Source of the DNA: Streptomyces sp. NBC_01232
Lineage (GTDB): Bacteria; Actinomycetota; Actinomycetes; Streptomycetales; Streptomycetaceae
Assembly: GCF_035989885.1 (NCBI RefSeq)
Contig: NZ_CP108518.1
Span: 2,980,501-3,044,500 of the forward strand
DNA: 64,000 nt
Reading direction: 5' to 3'
Position numbers and translations under genes: made by a program. Positions within the stretch are counted from its first letter, which is position 1. Every line of letters starts with the position of its first letter. Positions 52,997 to 62,706 of the stretch are shown here, one piece after another. Below the pieces are notes generated by a model that was given only the letters and a program-made list of their open reading frames with translations, was not told the DNA's origin and searched no databases.

Positions 52997-54406
52997 GTGG
53001 CGATCACATCACGCGCGCCCGCGCCCGGGGGCGGCGTTTCCGTGCCGCCCGCCGGGTCATCGGCGCCACCGCCCGACGGACCGCCCGGGCGGGGCACCGC
53101 CTGGGCCGAGGGCGTGCAGCGGCTGCGCGAGGCGGCGACCACCGAACCGGGCCGGCTGCGGATCATCGGAGCGGTACTGGCCGCTCTGATCGTGCTGTTC
53201 GGCACGGTGAGCGTGTGGGAGATCTCCGACCGGGCCGCGGCCGCCGACGACGTGGTGGGCCGCAGCCAGCCGCTGAGCGCCGACGCGGCGAGCATCTACC
53301 GCTCCCTGGCCGATGCCGACACGACCTCATCCAGCGGGTTCCTCCTGGGCGCGCAGGAGCCGCGCGAGGTCCGGCAGCGGTACGAGAAGGACATCTCCAA
53401 CGCCTCCAAGCTGCTGGTGAGCGCGGCCGCCAATACCGGCGGAAACGAGGACTCCCGGGAGCAGATCGCCCTGCTGAGCGAGCAGCTGCCGCGCTACACC
53501 GGCCTGATCGAGCAGGCCCGGGCCACCAACCGGCAGGGCCTGCCGCTGGGCGGTGCCTACCTCCGTTACGCCAACGAGCAGATGACCACCCAGCTGCTGC
53601 CCGCCGCGCAGCGGCTGTACGAGTCGGAGACCAAGCGGCTCTACACGGACCACGCCGACGCCCGGTCCTGGCCGCTGGCCTCGATCGCCCTGGGCCTGCT
53701 CGCGATCGCCGCCCTGGTGTGGGCGCAGCGGCGCAACTACCGGCACACGAACCGGGTCCTCAACCACGGGCTGGTGGCCGCGACGGCCGCGTCCCTGGTG
53801 GTCCTGCTGTGGCTCACCGTGGGGCACACGGTGGCGCGGTCCTCGCTGAGCGAGGCCCGGGCGGACGGGCAGGAGTCGATGAAGGTGCTCAACGACGCGC
53901 GGATCGCCTCCCTCCAGGCTCGGGCCGGTGAGAACCTGACCCTGATCGCGCGGGGCGCCGTACTGGCCGAGGACAAGAAGTCCGACAAGTACGACGTGGA
54001 CTTCACGAACAACATGAAGCAGTTGGACGCCGGGCTGGCGATCGCGCTGCGGCTGGCCGACGACGAAGCCGGCCGGGGGCCCGTGGACCGGGCCGTGGAC
54101 GGCGTGAAGCAGTGGAAGCAGCGGCACTCGGCGGCCCGGGAGGCGGACTTGAAGGGGGACTACGAGGCCGCACTGCCCCAGGTCGTCGGGGACGAGAAGC
54201 ACAAGGAGAGCAGCGGCGCCGCCTTCGACACCGTGGACGCCTCCCTGGAGCAGGCCGTCGCCCACGAGCAGCAGGAGTTCACCCGGGCGGCCCGGGACGG
54301 CCTCGGCGCGCTGGGCGGTCTGGTGACGGGCGCCGCCGTCCTGGTGGTCGTCGGCGCGGCAGCGGCTCTGCTCGGCATCGGGCGCAGGCTTTCGGAGTAC
54401 AGGTGA
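52997..54406 (+). CDS. glnX: GlnX-like four-helix membrane sensor
   Basis: A 469-residue membrane protein starting at GTG 52997 after GGGGGAGG. It has four hydrophobic helices near residues 54-76, 226-243, 258-282 and 436-460, creating two extracytoplasmic helical regions (about 80-225 and 283-435) joined by a short internal loop. The N-terminus is a disordered proline-rich tail. This layout, followed by a glutamine-binding-like protein and PknG, matches the mycobacterial GlnX (Rv0412c), which with GlnH senses amino acids in the periplasm and activates PknG. Identification rests on gene order and topology, since direct similarity cannot be computed here. Confidence 0.78.
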   Translation: MAITSRAPAPGGGVSVPPAGSSAPPPDGPPGRGTAWAEGVQRLREAATTEPGRLRIIGAVLAALIVLFGTVSVWEISDRAAAADDVVGRSQPLSADAASIYRSLADADTTSSSGFLLGAQEPREVRQRYEKDISNASKLLVSAAANTGGNEDSREQIALLSEQLPRYTGLIEQARATNRQGLPLGGAYLRYANEQMTTQLLPAAQRLYESETKRLYTDHADARSWPLASIALGLLAIAALVWAQRRNYRHTNRVLNHGLVAATAASLVVLLWLTVGHTVARSSLSEARADGQESMKVLNDARIASLQARAGENLTLIARGAVLAEDKKSDKYDVDFTNNMKQLDAGLAIALRLADDEAGRGPVDRAVDGVKQWKQRHSAAREADLKGDYEAALPQVVGDEKHKESSGAAFDTVDASLEQAVAHEQQEFTRAARDGLGALGGLVTGAAVLVVVGAAAALLGIGRRLSEYR

Positions 54407-55518
54407 GCGCGATGCGGATACGGGCGAGGCGGGCCGCCGAAGGCCACGGGAACCACGAGGGCACCGGGGGCGGCGCGAGCGCCGGGAGCCGGGAGGCGGC
54501 TCCGGTCGCGGTGTCCGGGTTCCGTCGCGCGGTGGGCCGGCTGCGCGGCTGGGGCGGGGTGAGCGCGATGGCCGTCGCCTGTGCCACGACCGCCGCGGTC
54601 GTCCTGCTGCCGCTGGCGCACGCGACGCCCGACACCGGCCGTCCGGTGGTGCGCCGGCCCGCCTCGATGGCGGCGGCCCCGGCCGCGCCATGGGTCCCCA
54701 CCGACACCTGCCAGGACCCCGAGGCCAGCCTGCGCCCGTCCGACGTGGACGGGGCGGCCATCGCGCGGATCAAGGCGGCGGGCAAACTCGTCGCGGGCGT
54801 GGACCAGAACAGCTTCCGCTGGGGCTACCGCAACCAGACCGCCGAGGGCAGCCGCCTCGACGGCTTCGACATCGACCTGGTCAAGGCCATCGCCAAGGAC
54901 ATCCTGGGCGACGAGAACGCGGTCATCTACCGCGCCATCCCCACCAGTCAGCGCATCCCCGCCCTCCAGGAGGGGCGCGTCGACATCGTCGTGCGGACCA
55001 TGACCATCAACTGCAAGCGGCTGGAGGACGTCGCCTTCTCCACGGCCTACTTCGAGGCCGGACAGCAGGTGCTGGCGCCCAAGGGCTCGCCGATCACCGG
55101 GTACGACACTTCGCTGAAGGACCGGCGGATCTGCTTCGCGGCCGGATCCACCGCGGAGGCGGCGCTGAAGGCCCAGTCGTACGGCTCGGTGCCGGTCACC
55201 GTCGCCAACCAGCTGGACTGCCTGGTCCGGCTGCAGCTGGGCGAGGTCGACGGCATCATCACGGACAACGCCCTCGCCGCCGGCCAGGCCGCCCAGGACC
55301 CCTCGGTGCAGCTGGTGGGCTCGCCCTTCACCCGTGAGTTCTACGGGGTGGCGATGAACAAGGACGCCTCCGACCTGGTCCGCCGGGTCAACAAGGTGCT
55401 GGAGAACTACCGCGCGGGCGGCGGCGACAGCCCGTGGATGAAGGCGTACCTCAAGCATCTGCAGCCCGTGCTGCCCGGCGTGACCGCGCCCCCCGCACCC
55501 AAGTACCGGGACGGCTGA
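54403..55518 (+). CDS. glnH: GlnH-like amino-acid-binding protein
   Basis: A 371-residue protein with an N-terminal membrane anchor (AMAVACATTAAVVLLPLAHA, residues about 58-78) and a family 3 solute-binding domain. Visible landmarks are LVAGVDQNSFRWGYRN, GFDIDLVKAIAKDILGDEN, AVIYRAIPTSQRIPALQEGR and VDIVVRTMTINCKRLEDVAFS. No lipobox Cys is seen. No permease or ATPase follows, so it is not an import component but probably a sensor subunit as in mycobacteria. GTG 54403 overlaps the stop of glnX; ATG 54412 is an alternative start. Confidence 0.85.
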   Translation: MSAMRIRARRAAEGHGNHEGTGGGASAGSREAAPVAVSGFRRAVGRLRGWGGVSAMAVACATTAAVVLLPLAHATPDTGRPVVRRPASMAAAPAAPWVPTDTCQDPEASLRPSDVDGAAIARIKAAGKLVAGVDQNSFRWGYRNQTAEGSRLDGFDIDLVKAIAKDILGDENAVIYRAIPTSQRIPALQEGRVDIVVRTMTINCKRLEDVAFSTAYFEAGQQVLAPKGSPITGYDTSLKDRRICFAAGSTAEAALKAQSYGSVPVTVANQLDCLVRLQLGEVDGIITDNALAAGQAAQDPSVQLVGSPFTREFYGVAMNKDASDLVRRVNKVLENYRAGGGDSPWMKAYLKHLQPVLPGVTAPPAPKYRDG

Positions 55519-55523
55519 GGCCC

Positions 55524-56924
55524 GTGACGGTTTCGGACACGGGACCGGGCCCGGGCGCAGGGCAGGATACGGAGACGGACACGGAGGCGGCGGCGGAAGC
55601 GGAGGCACAGTCGGTGGAGGCGGGGTCTGCAGTGATGGACCGGGACGACGTCGACCGCGCCCTGGCCCGGCTGGGCGCGGAGCACGAGGCGGTCGAGACC
55701 TCGCTGCTCGCCCTCCAGGACCACGCCGGGCGCCGGCTGCTGGAAGGCGCCTCGCTGGCGGGCGTCACCAAGGACCGCTGGACGGCCGCCGACGCGGACA
55801 TCACCCGGCTGTGGACGTACTTCGACGCCTACAGCGGGGCCCTGACCGCTGCCCGCGAGGTGCGGGAGCGGCGCCGCTGGCCGAACCGTGACGACCTCAT
55901 CGAGCTGACCGAGCGGCTGCGCGGGCCCGGAGTGCTGATCGCCGGGGCCGCTGCCGAGGGCGTCGCGCTGGCGGAGCGGCTCTCGCTCGCCGAGCTGGTG
56001 TCCCGGATGAACGGCCTGTACGCGCGCTCGCTGGACGTGGTGGTCGCCGCCGACGCCGTGTGGTCGGCGCTGCCCGCCCGCATCGACCTGCTCGCGGCCG
56101 AGCTGCACCGCACCCGCTCGCTGGCCCACTCGGTGGGCGTTCGGCCGGGCGAGCATCCTTCGGGCGACGACCTGGAAGACATCACCGCCGAGCTGACGGA
56201 GCTGCGGACACAGGTGATCGCGGACCCGCTGGCTTTCTGGCTGCCGGCGACGGGCAGTTCGGCGCCCGGCGGCGGCCGTCCGGACACCGGGCGCTACGAC
56301 CGGGCCGCGCTCGCGCTGGAGGACGTACGCCGCGAGGTCGAGGCGGTGCTGGACGTGCGGCAGGACGCCGAGCAGCGGCTGATCGCCCTGCGGGACGTGC
56401 TCTCGCGGGCCGACCGGACGCTGGCGGAGGCACGGACCGCGCGCGGCGAGGTGCTGGCGAAGATCGCCGCCTCCGAGGTGCCCGCGGTGAGCGGCCCGCC
56501 CACGGTGCTCCAGGAACAGCTCGCGGCGGCGGCCGAGCACCGCCGCCAGGCCCGCTGGCACCGGCTCTCACCCCTGCTGGAGTCGCTGGAGGAGCGCGCC
56601 GACGAGGAACTGCGGCGGGCCCGTGAATCGTTGACCGCGGTGACGGCGCCGCTGGCCGTACGGGCCGAGCTGCGCGGGCGGCTCGACGCGTACAAGGCGA
56701 AGGTGGCCCGCCACGGAATGGCGGAGGACCCCTTGCTCATCGAGCGGTACGACGCCGCACGGCGGATGCTGTGGAGCGCGCCCTGCGACCTGCGGGCCGC
56801 CGAGCAGGCCGTCCTGCGCTACCAGCACGCGACCGCGGAGTCGCTGACGGCGCCGCAGGACCGGCCCGAGCAACTGCCACACCGAGAACAGCGGCCCGAC
56901 GGGCCGGGGGAGGAGGACGCATGA
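55524..56924 (+). CDS. Unknown helical protein in the PknG operon
   Basis: A 466-residue protein I cannot assign to a family. It starts at GTG 55524 with an acidic tail (DTETDTEAAAEAEAQSVEAG), then is almost entirely helical, with long heptad-like stretches (DRDDVDRALARLGAEHEAVE; LEDVRREVEAVLDVRQDAEQ; LLESLEERADEELRRARESL). One Cys only, near the C-terminus (SAPCDLRAAEQAVLRYQ). There is no signal peptide or membrane segment, so it is cytoplasmic. The stop overlaps the start of the kinase gene (ATGA at 56921-56924), suggesting it is a stoichiometric partner, perhaps a scaffold linking the membrane sensor to the kinase. Confidence 0.7.
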   Translation: MTVSDTGPGPGAGQDTETDTEAAAEAEAQSVEAGSAVMDRDDVDRALARLGAEHEAVETSLLALQDHAGRRLLEGASLAGVTKDRWTAADADITRLWTYFDAYSGALTAAREVRERRRWPNRDDLIELTERLRGPGVLIAGAAAEGVALAERLSLAELVSRMNGLYARSLDVVVAADAVWSALPARIDLLAAELHRTRSLAHSVGVRPGEHPSGDDLEDITAELTELRTQVIADPLAFWLPATGSSAPGGGRPDTGRYDRAALALEDVRREVEAVLDVRQDAEQRLIALRDVLSRADRTLAEARTARGEVLAKIAASEVPAVSGPPTVLQEQLAAAAEHRRQARWHRLSPLLESLEERADEELRRARESLTAVTAPLAVRAELRGRLDAYKAKVARHGMAEDPLLIERYDAARRMLWSAPCDLRAAEQAVLRYQHATAESLTAPQDRPEQLPHREQRPDGPGEEDA

Positions 56925-59740
56925 GTCTGATCGGAACCGCGTGCGTTCGCCCCGGCTGCCCGGGGTCGTACGAGGACATGGGCGGCGGCGAGGTCTACTG
57001 CGACACCTGCGGGCTGGCGCCGATCGGCTCGATCGCGGCGGGCGCCGACGAGCTGGTGTCGCCGCCGACGGGGATGACGAGCGCGGCCCGGGGCTCCCTG
57101 GGCTCCGGCGGGTCCCGCGGGTCGATGGGCTCGCAGGGCTCCCACGGGTCGGCGCGGTCCTCGGCCTCGGCGCGGTCCTCCCGCTCCTCCTCCTCGCACC
57201 GCTCGGTGTCGGGGCGGCTGTCGCGCTCGGTCTCGGGGACGACGTCCACCCGGTCGGTGTCGGTGCGCAGTTCGGGCTCGGCGGCCTCGGGCCGCAGCCG
57301 GCTGGGGGCCGGGCTGGTCAACGTACCGGAGGTGCCGCGTCCGAATCCTTCGACCGCGGTCCTGGAGAACCCGGAGGTGCCGGAGCGCAAGCGGTTCTGC
57401 TCGCGCTCGGACTGCGGGGCGCCGGTGGGCCGTTCCCGGGGCGAGCGGCCGGGCCGGACGGAAGGGTTCTGCACCAAGTGCGGTCACCCGTACTCCTTCG
57501 TGCCCAAGCTGCGCTCCGGTGACGTGGTGCGCGGTCAGTACGAGGTGCTGGGCTGCCTCGCGCACGGCGGCCTCGGCTGGGTGTACCTGGCGGTGGACCG
57601 GGCGGTCGCGGACCGGTGGGTGGTGCTCAAGGGCCTGCTGGACACCGGGGACCAGGACGCGATGGAGGCCGCCATCTCGGAGCGGCGCTTCCTCGCGGAG
57701 ATCGAGCACTCCAACATCGTGCGGATCTACAACTTCGTGGAGCACCTGGACCAGCGGACCGGTTCGCTGGACGGGTACATCGTCATGGAGTACGTCGGCG
57801 GCAAGTCGCTGAAGGAGATCGCGAACGAGCGGCGCCGGCCGGACGGGCGGCGTGACCCGCTGCCGGTGGAGCAGGCGTGCGCATACGGCATCGAGGCGCT
57901 GGAGGCGCTCGGCCACCTGCACAGCAGAAACCTGCTGTACTGCGACTTCAAGGTCGACAACGCGATCCAGCAGCAGGACCAGCTGAAGCTGATCGACATG
58001 GGCGCGGTACGGCGGATGGACGACGACGAGTCGGCCATCTACGGCACGGTGGGCTACCAGGCCCCGGAGGTCGCGGAGCTGGGCCCCTCGGTCGCCTCCG
58101 ACCTCTACACGGTGGCGCGCACGCTGGCCGTGCTGACCTTCGACTTCCAGGGCTACACGAACGTGTTCGTGGATTCGCTGCCGGATCCCGAGCACATCGA
58201 GGTGTTCCGGCGGTACGAGTCCTTCTACCGGCTGCTGGTACGGGCGACCGACCCCGACCCGGGGCGGCGGTTCGCGTCCGCGCAGGAGATGGCGGACCAG
58301 CTGACGGGCGTGCTGCGGGAGGTGGTCGCGCTCCAGACGGGGCGGCCGCGGCCGCAGCTGTCGACCCTCTTCGGACCGGAACTACGCGTTCCGGACACCC
58401 GCTTGTTCGCCGACGCGGCCGACCCGGTCGTCTCCCGGCTGGGCCACCGGCCGATCGCCTCCCGGCGGGGCGGCGGGCTGTTCGGTGTGCTGGGCCGCGG
58501 CGCGGCCGCCGGGCCCGCGGCGGCTTCCGGAGGCGTTTCCGCGGGCCCTTCCGCAGGCCTTTCCGCACCGGGTGGGACCGTTCCGGTCGAGTCCGGTCCG
58601 GTCGGATCCGTTCCGGTCGGGTCCGCTCACGGTGGGGGGTTCGGGCCGCCGGGGCACGCCCCTGCCGCGGGCGCGCCGCTGCCCTCCCTCGGGACCACCG
58701 CCACGCACGTGACGGGTGCGCCGGTGCCGGGACCGCGGTCCGCGCCGCCCGCTCCCGTCCGGGGCCCGGGGGCCGCGCCCGTCCCCGTACTCCTCTCGGC
58801 ATCGCCGGCCGCGAGAGCGAGCACCCTCGACGCCCGCGACACCGCGCTGGCCCTGCCCGTACCGCTGGTGGACGCCGGCGACCCGAACGCCGGATTCCTG
58901 ACGGGTCTGCTGGCCTCCGCGCCCGGTGACCTGCTGGGCGCCCTGAGCGCGGCGCCGGCCGACTCGGCCGAGCTGCGGCTGCGGGAGCTGCGGGCCCGCC
59001 TGGAGCTGGGCGAGCTGTCCGAGGCCTGCCGCACCCTGGCGGAGCTGGAGGCACGCCATCCGGACGACTGGCGGGTGGTGTGGGCCCGCGGCGTCGCCTC
59101 GCTGGCCACCGGTGACGACGAGATAGCGGCCCTGTCCTTCGACGCGATCTACGACGCCTTCCCGGGCGAGCCCGCGCCGAAGCTGGCCCTCGGGCTGTGC
59201 GCGGAGGTGCTGGGCCAGCTGGACAACGCCGCCGAGTACTACCGCCTCGTGTGGATAACCGACCCGGGATTCGTGAGCGCGGCCTTCGGGCTGGCGCGCG
59301 TCCAGCTGGCCGCCGGGGACCGGGACGCGGCCGTGCGCACGCTGGAATCCGTGCCGGAGGCATCCATTCACTACACCGCCGCGCGGGTGGCGGCCGTACG
59401 CGCACGTCTGCGCGACCGGTCTCCGCAGGAGCCCTTGCTGGCCGACCTGACGGCTGCCGCCGACCAGGTCGAGGCCCTGCGGAGGTTCGGGCTGGACCCG
59501 GAGCGGCAGGAGCGGCTCGCGACGGAGGTTCTGGGCTCGGCCCTGGACTGGGTACTGTCGGGTGGCCGGGGTTCCGACCCCGGCCGGACCTCGCTGCTCG
59601 GCAGTCAACTGGACGAGCGGGGCCTGCGCTTCGGACTGGAGCGCTCGTACCGCGTACTCGCACGGCTGGCGCGGCGTGGCGAGGAGAGGATCGAACTGGT
59701 GGAGCGGGCAAACCGTTTCCGTCCCCGGACGTGGGTGTGA
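56921..59740 (+). CDS. pknG: PknG-like serine/threonine protein kinase
   Basis: A 939-residue soluble kinase. Domains in order: N-terminal zinc ribbon (CVRPGCPGSYEDMGGGEVYC..CDTCG-like, residues 8-30); a Ser/Arg-rich disordered linker (about 48-127); a second, rubredoxin-like ribbon (FCSRSDCGAPV ... FCTKCGHPYS, about 160-190); the kinase core (from about 197) with the VVLK lysine near 236, catalytic loop YCDFKVDN near 340 and DMG near 359; a Gly/Pro/Val repeat linker; and a C-terminal TPR domain (about 692-830). This follows PknG of mycobacteria, which also has a rubredoxin module and TPRs. The catalytic loop keeps Asp, Lys and Asn, so it should be active. Confidence 0.9.
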   Translation: MSLIGTACVRPGCPGSYEDMGGGEVYCDTCGLAPIGSIAAGADELVSPPTGMTSAARGSLGSGGSRGSMGSQGSHGSARSSASARSSRSSSSHRSVSGRLSRSVSGTTSTRSVSVRSSGSAASGRSRLGAGLVNVPEVPRPNPSTAVLENPEVPERKRFCSRSDCGAPVGRSRGERPGRTEGFCTKCGHPYSFVPKLRSGDVVRGQYEVLGCLAHGGLGWVYLAVDRAVADRWVVLKGLLDTGDQDAMEAAISERRFLAEIEHSNIVRIYNFVEHLDQRTGSLDGYIVMEYVGGKSLKEIANERRRPDGRRDPLPVEQACAYGIEALEALGHLHSRNLLYCDFKVDNAIQQQDQLKLIDMGAVRRMDDDESAIYGTVGYQAPEVAELGPSVASDLYTVARTLAVLTFDFQGYTNVFVDSLPDPEHIEVFRRYESFYRLLVRATDPDPGRRFASAQEMADQLTGVLREVVALQTGRPRPQLSTLFGPELRVPDTRLFADAADPVVSRLGHRPIASRRGGGLFGVLGRGAAAGPAAASGGVSAGPSAGLSAPGGTVPVESGPVGSVPVGSAHGGGFGPPGHAPAAGAPLPSLGTTATHVTGAPVPGPRSAPPAPVRGPGAAPVPVLLSASPAARASTLDARDTALALPVPLVDAGDPNAGFLTGLLASAPGDLLGALSAAPADSAELRLRELRARLELGELSEACRTLAELEARHPDDWRVVWARGVASLATGDDEIAALSFDAIYDAFPGEPAPKLALGLCAEVLGQLDNAAEYYRLVWITDPGFVSAAFGLARVQLAAGDRDAAVRTLESVPEASIHYTAARVAAVRARLRDRSPQEPLLADLTAAADQVEALRRFGLDPERQERLATEVLGSALDWVLSGGRGSDPGRTSLLGSQLDERGLRFGLERSYRVLARLARRGEERIELVERANRFRPRTWV

Positions 59741-59743
59741 GTG

Positions 59744-61276
59744 ATGTCGATGCATCGGCTGTCGGGCTGCCCCAGCTGCGCGGAACCCCTGGAGGAGGGT
59801 GACCGTTTCTGCGGCGTCTGCGGCTACGCCGTGAGCGCTCCTCCCCCGGCGGCGTCCGTGGACAACCCGACGATCCCCATCCCACCGGCGCCACAGGCTC
59901 CGCCCGCCCCGCCGGCCGCCGCGCCACCGGCGCCGGCCGCCGCGGGCGGTTACGGGACCCCGGCCCCCGGCGTTTCGCACGCCGCCGCCGAGCCCGCCCC
60001 CGGCTGGGGCAGCGCCGCCTCGGCCGCGCCGACGCTGGTGGACGACCCGGCCGCCTGGGCCGTCGCCGCCCCGGCGGAAGCGGAGCCCGAACCGGAGCCG
60101 GAGCCGCGGCAGGGCCCGGCCGGCGCCACGTACGTCGCCTCGGGCCACGCGAACCCGTACGGCGCCGGCACGCCGCCGGAGGGCACCCCGTGGGGCCCGG
60201 CGGAGCACCCGTACGCCGGGGACGCGGAGGCGTCGCAGGCCCGGTACGACATGCCCGGCGGCGGCACCCCGCCCGACGTGAGCGGGCACTCCGCGGGCGA
60301 GAACCCGTACGGCGTCCCGCAGCCCCCGGCCGCGGCACCCGAGGGCGGGAGGACCTGCATCGCCTGCCGGGCCGGCCACGTCGACACCGACGGGTACTGC
60401 GAGCACTGCGGGCACGCCCAGCCCCGCGAGCGCGACCACCTCGAGGAAGAGCTCGGGAGCGTGGCCGCCGTCAGCGACCGGGGGCTGCGCCACCACCGCA
60501 ACGAGGACTCCTTCGCCGTGGCGGCCACCGCCCTGCCCGACGGCTCCGCCGCCACCGTGGCCATCGTCTGCGACGGCGTCTCCTCCGCCAGCCGGCCCGA
60601 CGAGGCCTCGGCCGCCGCGGCCGGCGCCGCCAACGAGGCGCTGCTCGAGGCGCTCCCCCGCGGCGCCCACCCCCAGGAGGCCATGCACGAGGCCATCCTG
60701 GCCGCCGCCGCCGCGGTGAACGCCCTGGCCCCGGAGACCCCGGGCGCGCAGAACGCCCCCGCCTGCACACTGGTCGGCGCCGTCGTCAGCGGCGGCCTGC
60801 TGACCATCGGCTGGGTGGGCGACAGCCGCGCCTACTGGGTCCCCGACGACCGCGCCGCCCTGCCCCGCCGCCTGACCGAGGACGACTCCTGGGCCGCCCA
60901 GATGGTCGCCGCCGGCCTGATGGGCGAGGCCGAGGCCTACGCGGACGTCCGCGCGCACGCCATCACCGGCTGGCTGGGGGCCGACGCGTACGACCTGGAA
61001 CCGCACACCGCGACCTTCAAGCCCGACCACCCCGGAGTGGTGGTGGTCTGCACCGACGGACTGTGGAACTACGCGGAATCCGCGCGGGAGATGGCCCAGG
61101 TGCTGCCCGCCGACGCCGCGACCCGCCCGCTGCACAGCGCGCAGGTACTGGTGGGCCACGCCCTCGACGGCGGCGGCCACGACAACGTCACCGTGGCGAT
61201 CGTGCCGTTCGCCACGCACCCCGAGCAGGAACCGGGACCGGATGCGGAGCCGGGACCGGCGGCAGGACCGGAATAG
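59744..61276 (+). CDS. PP2C-type protein phosphatase with two zinc ribbons
   Basis: A 510-residue protein. An N-terminal zinc ribbon (CPSCAEPLEEGDRFCGVCG) is followed by a long Pro/Ala-rich linker, a second ribbon (CIACRAGHVDTDGYCEHCG, about residue 206) and a PP2C domain. Metal- and phosphate-binding motifs are SDRGLRHHRNEDSF (about 254), IVCDGVSSASRPDEAS (about 275), VVVVCTDGLWNYAE (about 435) and GGHDNVTVAIV (about 478). No membrane segment, unlike PstP. It probably reverses phosphorylation by the upstream kinase. Start ATG 59744; GTG 59741 is an alternative. Three base pairs separate it from the kinase gene. Confidence 0.9.
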   Translation: MSMHRLSGCPSCAEPLEEGDRFCGVCGYAVSAPPPAASVDNPTIPIPPAPQAPPAPPAAAPPAPAAAGGYGTPAPGVSHAAAEPAPGWGSAASAAPTLVDDPAAWAVAAPAEAEPEPEPEPRQGPAGATYVASGHANPYGAGTPPEGTPWGPAEHPYAGDAEASQARYDMPGGGTPPDVSGHSAGENPYGVPQPPAAAPEGGRTCIACRAGHVDTDGYCEHCGHAQPRERDHLEEELGSVAAVSDRGLRHHRNEDSFAVAATALPDGSAATVAIVCDGVSSASRPDEASAAAAGAANEALLEALPRGAHPQEAMHEAILAAAAAVNALAPETPGAQNAPACTLVGAVVSGGLLTIGWVGDSRAYWVPDDRAALPRRLTEDDSWAAQMVAAGLMGEAEAYADVRAHAITGWLGADAYDLEPHTATFKPDHPGVVVVCTDGLWNYAESAREMAQVLPADAATRPLHSAQVLVGHALDGGGHDNVTVAIVPFATHPEQEPGPDAEPGPAAGPE

Positions 61277-61336
61277 GTAGTGGAAGCGCGCCCGCAGGTC
61301 TGACCCGCCTGCCCGAGCCCCCTAGGAGTCCAACCG

Positions 61337-62662
61337 ATGGCGAATTTCGCCAAGCCGAGTGCCCCGCGCTTCAGCGTGGAGGTGTACCAGAACGAGTTCC
61401 TTCCCGAGGGCGGACGGGACGTCCACGCCATCGTCACGGTCACCGCCACCGGCGGTGCCAGCGCCACCCGCACGGCGGTCGCCGACGGCACGGCGGCCGT
61501 GGTGCTCATGGTCGACTGCTCGGGGTCCATGGAGTACCCGGCGGAGAAGATGCGAGGCGCCCGCGAGGCCACGGCGGCAGCCGTCGACACCCTGCGCGAC
61601 GGCACCGCCTTCGCCGTGATCGCCGGTACGCACGTGGCCAAGGAGGTCTACCCGGGCCAGGGCCGCCTCGCGGTGGCGGACGCGACCACCCGGGCCCAGG
61701 CCAAGGAGGCCCTGCGCGGCCTGACCGCCGGCGGCGGCACCGCCATCGGTACCTGGCTGCGCCTCGCCGACGGCCTGCTGCGCGGCTCCACCGCCGCCAT
61801 CCGGCACGGCATCCTGCTCACCGACGGCCGCAACGAGCACGAGGAGCCGGCCGTGCTCCGCGCCACCCTGGACGCCTGCGCGGGCCGCTTCACCTGCGAC
61901 GCCCGTGGGGTGGGCACCGACTGGGACGTCAAGGAGGTCACCGGGATCGCGAACGCGCTGCTCGGCTCCGCCGACATCGTGGCCGACCCGGCCCACCTGG
62001 CGGAGGACTTCACGCGCATGATGGAGAACGTCATGGGCAAGGAGGTCGCGGACGTCGCGCTGCGCCTGTGGACCCCGGTCGGCGTGGAGATCCAGTACGT
62101 CAAGCAGGTGGCGCCCGCCCTCCAGGACCTGACCGGCCGCCGCACCGACTCCGGCCCGCGCGCCGGCGACTACCCGACCGGGTCGTGGGGCGACGAGTCC
62201 CGCGAGTACCACGTGTGCGTCCGCGTCCCGACGGCCACCGTGGGCCAGGAGATGCTCGCCGCCCGCACCACGCTGGTCCTGCCGGGAGCGGCGGGCCAGC
62301 CGGCGACCGTGCTGGCCCAGGGCCTGGTGCGCGCGGTGTGGACGAACGATCTGGCCGCTTCCACCGCCATCAACGCGCAGGTCGCCCACTACACCGGGCA
62401 GGCGGAGCTCGCGGAGGCTATCCAGCAGGGCCTGGAAGCCCGCAAAATGGGCGATGTGGGTGGTGCCACGGCCAAGCTGGGGCGTGCGGTACAACTGGCG
62501 AGTTCCTCCGGGAACGCCGACACAGCACGACTTCTGTCGAAGGTGGTGGATGTGGTGGACGCGGTGGCGGGTACTGTGCGGCTGAAAGCGAAGGTTGCCG
62601 ACGCCGACGAGATGACCCTCGACACGCGTTCGACGCAGACCGTCCGAGTGAAGAAGACCTGA
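61337..62662 (+). CDS. VWA-domain protein of the PknG operon
   Basis: A 441-residue soluble protein with a von Willebrand factor A domain. The metal-ion-dependent adhesion site is DCSGSME at about residue 59, with Thr and Asp positions further on (LTAGGGTAIGTWL; LLTDGRNEHEEPA). The N-terminal about 50 residues (FAKPSAPRFSVEVYQNEFLP) and the C-terminal about 200 form extra beta and helical parts. VWA proteins next to PP2C and FHA genes are common in actinobacteria and probably act as metal-dependent adaptors. Its exact partner is unknown. Confidence 0.87.
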   Translation: MANFAKPSAPRFSVEVYQNEFLPEGGRDVHAIVTVTATGGASATRTAVADGTAAVVLMVDCSGSMEYPAEKMRGAREATAAAVDTLRDGTAFAVIAGTHVAKEVYPGQGRLAVADATTRAQAKEALRGLTAGGGTAIGTWLRLADGLLRGSTAAIRHGILLTDGRNEHEEPAVLRATLDACAGRFTCDARGVGTDWDVKEVTGIANALLGSADIVADPAHLAEDFTRMMENVMGKEVADVALRLWTPVGVEIQYVKQVAPALQDLTGRRTDSGPRAGDYPTGSWGDESREYHVCVRVPTATVGQEMLAARTTLVLPGAAGQPATVLAQGLVRAVWTNDLAASTAINAQVAHYTGQAELAEAIQQGLEARKMGDVGGATAKLGRAVQLASSSGNADTARLLSKVVDVVDAVAGTVRLKAKVADADEMTLDTRSTQTVRVKKT

Positions 62663-62706
62663 GACCTGACGTGATGACGCAGGGAGAAGAAGGGGGAAGC
62701 GCCGCC

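Noticed and set aside
56921..59740. Pseudokinase reading because HRD is YCD and DFG is DMG
   Set aside because: The essential Asp, Lys and Asn of the loop and the metal-binding Asp are retained, and active PknG proteins show similar deviations.
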